From NCBI RefSeq assembly GCF_000955975.1, contig NZ_JYJF01000162.1:1-9594 (forward strand): a DNA stretch of 9,594 nt. The letters are read 5' to 3'. Source of the stretch: Saccharothrix sp. ST-888. GTDB lineage: Bacteria > Actinomycetota > Actinomycetes > Streptomycetales > Streptomycetaceae. Positions 6,099 through 9,594 of this stretch are shown piece by piece. A model generated the notes under the pieces. The model did not search any database. It worked only from the letters and a program-made list of their open reading frames with translations, and was not told the DNA's origin. Position 1 is the stretch's first letter, and the number at the start of each line of letters is the position of its first letter. A program made the position numbers and the translations under genes.

Positions 6099-7139
6099 CT
6101 ACGACCACTGCGGCTCGGCCACGATCTCCAGGACCGCGGCACCGAAGTTGAACCCGTGCCCGAGCGCGGACATCACCACCAGGTCCCCCGGTCCGACCAG
6201 CTTGTTCTCCAACATGTCGGCCAGCGCGGCGAACTGGTCGCCGGCGCCCAGGTGCCCGAGGCGGCGGCCGAGCTCCCAGTTGGTCTGGCCGACGTCGACG
6301 CCGGCGACCGCCTTGACGGTCTCCCAGTCGACCTGCGTCGCCCCGGAGTGCGGGTAGATGAAACGGGCGACGTCCTTGATGTCAACACCCGCCTCGCCCA
6401 TGGCCGCCAGCATCGAGGCCTGCTGCCCGCCGGCCAGTGCCTGGGCGATGTCCGCCACCTGCACGTCACCCGCGATCAGGAACTCCTTGAGGCGCTTGCG
6501 CATGTTGATCGGCCAGCCCTGCTCGCCGGCGACCTCCTCCCACTGCGCCGTTCCCCGGTACATGCCCTCGAAGGCGGTGTCGGAGATCACCACGGTGGAC
6601 ACCAGGCGGACGATGCCCTCGCCGCGGCGCAGGACCACCGCGGTCGCCCCGTCCCCGCGCGGCGCACCCTTGTCCGAGCGGTACCGATCGAACATCGGTA
6701 GCTGGTACTTGTCGCTGGTGGTGATCAGGGCGGCGGCGGGGGCGGGGCGGGCGGCCAGGTGCGCCGCGACGAGGTCGAGCGCCCCGAGGCCGCCGTTGGA
6801 GGCCTGCTGAAGCTGGATCGCCGAGGCCTTGCCACCGACGGTGCGGGCCTGGATGTAGGAGGCGGGTGCCCAGTGGTCCAGCCCGTGGAAGGTGCCGCTG
6901 GAGACGTGGGCGACGAGGGTGTAGTCCTCGTGGGCGGCCCGGCTGCGGCTCACTGCCAGCCCGGCCGCCTCGACGGCCATGTCGGCCTGACTGGCGTCGT
7001 CCACGACGCTGACGCTCACGAGGTCGTCGGCCTCGCACTCCGCGGGGTCGTAGCGCCCTTCGGCGGCCGCTTGCCGCACGTCCTCCAGCCGCCCCAGCCG
7101 GGTCGCTGCCGCATCTATGTAGATGTCGTTCCAGAGCAT
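6099..7139 (-). CDS. ketoacyl-ACP synthase III-like acyltransferase with Ser at the nucleophile position
   Basis: A 346-residue thiolase-fold protein of the KASIII type, close in pattern to the CerJ/ChlB3-like acyltransferases of antibiotic clusters, which move acyl groups rather than condense. Seen: N-terminal MLWNDIYI; the nucleophile-elbow region QLQQASNGGLGALDLV, where Ser114 sits in place of the usual Cys; His264 in YPHSGATQ; Asn287 in TNWELGRRLGHLGAGD; and a C-terminal GHGFNFGAAVLEI. A Ser-His-Asn arrangement is known in DpsC (propionyl starter in daunorubicin synthesis). ATG 7139 is preferred over the in-frame GTG at 7145, because AGGGAG (complement of 7148-7153) is 8 nt from the ATG but only 2 nt from the GTG. 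It lies downstream of the DHA2 gene on the same strand. A role in starter loading or acyl tailoring is inferred. Confidence 0.88.
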   Translation of the reverse strand: MLWNDIYIDAAATRLGRLEDVRQAAAEGRYDPAECEADDLVSVSVVDDASQADMAVEAAGLAVSRSRAAHEDYTLVAHVSSGTFHGLDHWAPASYIQARTVGGKASAIQLQQASNGGLGALDLVAAHLAARPAPAAALITTSDKYQLPMFDRYRSDKGAPRGDGATAVVLRRGEGIVRLVSTVVISDTAFEGMYRGTAQWEEVAGEQGWPINMRKRLKEFLIAGDVQVADIAQALAGGQQASMLAAMGEAGVDIKDVARFIYPHSGATQVDWETVKAVAGVDVGQTNWELGRRLGHLGAGDQFAALADMLENKLVGPGDLVVMSALGHGFNFGAAVLEIVAEPQWS

Positions 7140-7145
7140 GGTCAC

Positions 7146-7428
7146 GTCTCCCTAGTCGGCTCGGCCGAAGGTTGCGGGTGGGTGATGAAACGCTCCCGGG
7201 GCGCGCCGAAGGCAGCGGCGTGCGGACGGCCGGCGACCCGGCGGTACCCGTCGCCCCCTGGGGAAGCTGTTGGAAGTCTCGTGGCGAGCGGCAGCTGACG
7301 ATCGATCAGGGACGGTGCGACACCTGCGCGTACCCGCGATCCCCCCGTGATCGCTTTCGTAAGTTAACACGCTCCTACACCGGCTGACAGCGCATCTGAT
7401 CGGCTTTGCCGCTGGCCTGGGCGGTGTC
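7146..7428. other. intergenic stretch between the DHA2 exporter and the KASIII-like gene
   Basis: About 280 bp with no gene I can support. The short open frames here have no family pattern. It contains an AT-richer patch around 7355-7370 with a candidate minus promoter, a short inverted repeat GCGATC/GATCGC (7336-7354, 7-nt loop) and the Shine-Dalgarno of the KASIII-like gene. The gap suggests the two minus-strand genes may be transcribed separately. Confidence 0.5.
7362..7389 (-). promoter_or_regulatory. possible promoter for the KASIII-like gene
   Basis: Minus-strand TGTCAG (7389-7384), 16 bp, then TTAACT (7367-7362), in the only AT-rich patch of the gap. The match is weak. Confidence 0.25.
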
Positions 7429-8853
7429 CTACTGATGTGCGGAGGGAGCGGGCTCGCGGGGTTGCTCCGCCGGTTGCCCGGCGCGTTCGGCCTTCAGCAG
7501 CAGGAACGCGGGAGCCGTCGCGCACACCCCGATGGCCAGCACCCACCAGAACGCGGTGCCGAAGCCCGCCGCCTGCTGTGCGGACGTCGTCGCGGTGTCG
7601 AGCCGGCTCTGCAGCACGGCGGCGAGGATCGCCGTGCTGAGCGAACCGCCGATGCGCTGCAGCACGTTGGTCTGGACCGTGGCATCGGCGATGGCCGTGG
7701 GCGGGATGACCCGGAAGGCCGCCGTCATCACGGGCACCATGGTAGCGCCGACGCCGAAGCCCCGGACCACCATGACGGCACCGAGCAGCCAGTAGGAGGT
7801 GTGCGCGCCGATCAGCACGAAGGGGAGGGTGGCCACCGTGCTCACCAGGCCGCCGAGCAGCACGGCCCGCCCGATGCCCAGGGACTGGACGAACCTCGAG
7901 CCGCTGCCGACGGCGATCGCGACGCCGATGCTCTGCGGGATGAGCAGCAATCCCGTGGCGACCGGGCTCTCGTGACGCACGATCTGGAAGTACAGCGGCA
8001 TCAGGATGACCGCGCCGAACAGGGCCGCGCCCAGGAAGAAGTTGGCGACGGACGCGGCCGTGTACCGGGCGTTGCGGTACAGGCGCAGGTCGGTCAGCGG
8101 GGCGGGCGCCCGCAGGGCGTGCACCACGAAGATCCCCAGGAGCAGCACGCCGCCCACGGTCCAGGGCAGGACCTGCCGGGAGACGAAGTCGCTGCCCGCG
8201 CCGAACTCATTGAGTCCGTAGGTGAGTCCGACGCAGCCGAGGGCGAGCAGCAGGAAGCCCGGCAGGTCGAGGCGGCCGGCTCCGGTGGCCTCGTCGCGCT
8301 CCAGCAGCCGCAGGGCGAGGACGACGATGAGCGCACCGATCGGCACGTTGATCAGGAAGATCCAGCGCCAGCCGGCGTGGTCGAGCAGCAGCCCGCCGAC
8401 GGCCGGGCCGAGGATGGGGGCAAGGATCGTGGGAACGCCGGTGACGCTCATCACCTTCGCCAGGCGTTCCGGTCCGGCGGCGCGCACCGCGATCATCTGC
8501 GCCACGGGTGCGGCGACCGCCGCGGCAGCGCCCTGGACGGCGCGGAAGGCGATCAGCTCGCCTATCGAGTCGCTCAGCCCGCAGGCCAGCGAGCCCAGGG
8601 TGAAGACCCCGATGGCCAGTGCGTACATCCGCTTGGCACCGAAGCGGGCGGCGGCCCATCCGGACACCGGCAGCACGGCGGCCAGGGCCAACAGGTAGGC
8701 GGTGACGGTCCACTGGATGCTCGACAGTGGAGTGTCGAACCGTTCGGAGAGCGAACGCAGGGCCACGTTGACGATGCTGGAGTCGAGGAACGCGAGGAAC
8801 GACCCCAGTGTCGTGACGATGAGCACCCTGCGAAGCGCGGGTGAGAAGGGCAT
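7429..8853 (-). CDS. DHA2-family (EmrB/QacA-like) MFS drug:H+ antiporter
   Basis: A 474-residue integral membrane protein with about 14 hydrophobic segments, likely exporting the cluster product by proton antiport. Seen: TM1 motif FLAFLDSSIVNVAL (D24); a motif-A-like loop GWAAARFGAKRM (65-76), where the family Asp is replaced by Ala; antiporter motif C, GVPTILAPILGPAVGG (139-154), followed by WRWIFLINVPIG; and a hydrophilic Pro-rich tail. The frame extends upstream to ATG 8976 (515 residues), but ATG 8853 is preferred. It has GGAGA 10 nt upstream, it places a short cytoplasmic lead (MPFSPALRRV) before TM1 as in relatives, and the longer version would translate across a promoter-like sequence. 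ATG 8880 is a third option, with no clear Shine-Dalgarno. The role in self-resistance or export is inferred from its place in the cluster. Confidence 0.92.
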   Translation of the reverse strand: MPFSPALRRVLIVTTLGSFLAFLDSSIVNVALRSLSERFDTPLSSIQWTVTAYLLALAAVLPVSGWAAARFGAKRMYALAIGVFTLGSLACGLSDSIGELIAFRAVQGAAAAVAAPVAQMIAVRAAGPERLAKVMSVTGVPTILAPILGPAVGGLLLDHAGWRWIFLINVPIGALIVVLALRLLERDEATGAGRLDLPGFLLLALGCVGLTYGLNEFGAGSDFVSRQVLPWTVGGVLLLGIFVVHALRAPAPLTDLRLYRNARYTAASVANFFLGAALFGAVILMPLYFQIVRHESPVATGLLLIPQSIGVAIAVGSGSRFVQSLGIGRAVLLGGLVSTVATLPFVLIGAHTSYWLLGAVMVVRGFGVGATMVPVMTAAFRVIPPTAIADATVQTNVLQRIGGSLSTAILAAVLQSRLDTATTSAQQAAGFGTAFWWVLAIGVCATAPAFLLLKAERAGQPAEQPREPAPSAHQ

Positions 8854-8918
8854 GCGGAACAGGTCTCCGTTCAATCGCATTACGGCGGGGAGTACCGGGT
8901 CGGGCACAACAGCGCCCG

Positions 8919-8945
8919 AGAATATAGGCGGAGGGTACCTGACAA
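8919..8945 (-). promoter_or_regulatory. candidate promoter for the DHA2 exporter
   Basis: Minus-strand TTGTCA (8945-8940) and TATTCT (8924-8919) with a 15-bp spacer; an overlapping TATATT lies at 8926-8921. It sits inside the N-terminal extension of the longest reading frame, which supports the downstream start at 8853. The spacer is short, so this is tentative. Confidence 0.35.
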
Positions 8946-9023
8946 CATCCCGTGCCAGAGTCTGACGGACGTTCAACTCCTGTCAAGGAAGCCCCACCTG
9001 TCGGAATTCGATCCCGGAGCCCA

Positions 9024-9053
9024 TTGATCTCGGGCTTCGCGTCCGGTTAGGGT
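9024..9053 (+). promoter_or_regulatory. strong candidate sigma-HrdB-type promoter, plus strand
   Basis: TTGATC (9024-9029), an 18-bp spacer and TAGGGT (9048-9053) match the Streptomyces vegetative consensus (TTGAc/TAGRRT) better than any other site I found in the window. It points toward the PKS piece at the right edge. A G-run (9066-9070) and ATG 9078 follow about 15-25 nt beyond the expected start site. Confidence 0.55.
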
Positions 9054-9077
9054 TCTGTGGACAAACGGGGGTTAGTC

Positions 9078-9224
9078 ATGCGTGTTCGACCGCTAGGCAT
9101 TCTGACCGCGGCACGGCCGGATCCGACGATTGCGGATGCCCTGGCCGCCGCTCCGGCGCAGAGGCATCCACGCCGCGCCTCGGGCGGCCCTGCCGCCTCC
9201 GCAGCGCGGAACGCCCTTTTCTGA
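9078..9224 (+). CDS. possible 48-residue small ORF (unrecognised)
   Basis: ATG 9078 follows the promoter at 9024-9053 and a five-G run 7 nt upstream that could serve as a Shine-Dalgarno; it stops at TGA 9222-9224. The product begins MRVRPLGILTAARPDPTIAD and has an Ala/Arg/Pro-rich tail. I recognise no family. It may be a leader peptide, the broken 5' end of the gene whose PKS piece reappears in another frame at about 9400, or no gene at all. Confidence 0.25.
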   Translation: MRVRPLGILTAARPDPTIADALAAAPAQRHPRRASGGPAASAARNALF

Positions 9225-9399
9225 AGGCACCGCGCTTTCACCTCGCCCGGACCCGTGGAACGGCGGACGTCCGCCGTGCCTCCGCGCCGTCGCGGCTGAG
9301 GTCTGCCACCGAGCGGGCCTGCCGTTCGGGCCGGGGCGTCGGGATCCCGACCCCCCGGCCTCACCCTCCTCACGCCCGTCGCCACCGCTCGCGGCGAGC

Positions 9400-9594
9400 A
9401 GGTTCCGGCTGCCGCTCAGCCTGTCCGAATTCTCCATCGCGCGTGAAAGGCGCTGGTACAACGTGGACTTAGACAGCACGGTGGAGCCTCTCCCCGAGCC
9501 CGGTGAGGTGTTGCTGTTGCGGCCCGGTTGGGTCGCGCGGGACGGTGAACCGGCGGGCGCCGCAAGGGTGTTCGCCGAGCGTCACGTCGTGGTG
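9400..9594 (+). pseudogene. PKS fragment: post-KS linker plus KR start, no KS (partial, possibly broken)
   Basis: The plus frame of 9496-9594 encodes the same 33 KR residues as the left end. Just upstream, in frame, is LSEFSIARERRWYNVDL (9421-9471). It aligns without gaps to the end of the post-KS linker in the minus-strand PKS (LPGYPFAPDRCWYDLDL): seven identities, several conservative changes, and the typical ARER-W core. Only about eight residues separate this motif from the repeat, against about 57 in the other copy. No KS or flanking-subdomain sequence precedes it; the same frame back to TAG 9094 gives Pro/Arg-rich sequence only (first ATG 9136). A TTA Leu codon (9469-9471) is present. 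It could be a decayed module, a 5'-truncated gene or a chimeric join; the right side is cut by the window. Confidence 0.5.
9496..9594 (-). repeat. 99-bp perfect terminal inverted repeat, right copy
   Basis: Exact reverse complement of 1-99. The plus strand here encodes the same 33 residues (EPGEVLLLRPGW... to RHVVV) in the same frame as the PKS linker motif just upstream. Both copies reach the exact ends of the window, so the true repeat probably continues outside it. Confidence 0.97.

Larger units (their letters stand above)
8854..9399. other. intergenic region with divergent promoters and no convincing complete gene
   Basis: About 550 bp. The left part holds the exporter promoter and leader; 9024-9053 holds a good plus promoter. 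From about 9100 the sequence is G/C-rich and open in several frames on both strands, but the translations are Pro/Arg-rich without family patterns. I see no KS, ACP or regulator here. Confidence 0.55.

Noticed and set aside
5114..6142. Long minus-strand frames opposite the SDR
   Set aside because: They are shadows: the plus frame has the full set of SDR motifs and a good Shine-Dalgarno.
7152..7546. Short frames on both strands in the gap between the exporter and the KASIII-like gene
   Set aside because: No family pattern, Arg/Pro-rich composition, and overlap with control sequences or with the exporter.
9047..9479. Two overlapping minus-strand ORFs (9047-9385 and 9093-9479), the second with a G/A-rich stretch before its GTG start
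   Set aside because: The products are low-complexity and Arg/Gly-rich, and the second is antisense to the PKS linker motif. The opposite frame has a recognisable family match that joins the KR in frame.
1..9594. The 99-bp end repeats as terminal inverted repeats of a transposon
   Set aside because: They encode PKS KR sequence in frame, no transposase or recombinase lies between them, and they coincide exactly with the window ends.

Overview
The window is high-GC DNA with G/C-rich third codon positions, purine-rich Shine-Dalgarno sequences, GTG starts and a good TTGATC/TAGGGT promoter. All of this fits a Streptomyces-like actinomycete. It is part of a trans-acyltransferase (AT-less) type I polyketide gene cluster.

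Layout. Positions 1-4617 (minus) hold the first 1539 codons of a PKS that runs off the left edge. Its order is DH-like, ACP, ACP-like, DH, KS, post-KS linker, start of KR, with no AT. Positions 4618-5267 are a lower-GC divergent promoter region rich in palindromes. Positions 5268-6026 (plus) encode an SDR dehydrogenase of the HSD10 type. It converges on a KASIII-like acyltransferase (6099-7139, minus), with a 15-bp-stem hairpin between the two stops. After about 290 bp comes a DHA2-type (EmrB/QacA-like) efflux protein (7429-8853, minus). From about 8854 to the right edge lie divergent promoters, no convincing complete gene, and then a short plus-strand piece of a second PKS that enters a KR domain.

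How the genes could fit together (inference). The PKS extends a chain using a malonyl-transferring AT encoded elsewhere. The KASIII-like protein could transfer or load an acyl group, the SDR could adjust a beta-hydroxyacyl or keto group, and the DHA2 protein could export the product. No regulator, trans-AT, thioesterase or mobile element is visible.

Most notable points. (1) The outer 99 bp of the window are a perfect inverted repeat, both copies encoding the same KR start. The exact length at both ends looks like an assembly-graph overlap at a duplicated PKS segment. (2) The plus-strand PKS piece has a post-KS linker but no KS. (3) The second ACP has Arg in place of the phosphopantetheine Ser. 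(4) The first DH has Glu in place of the catalytic Asp. (5) A complete-looking DH lies directly in front of the KS. (6) The KASIII-like protein has Ser in place of the nucleophilic Cys.
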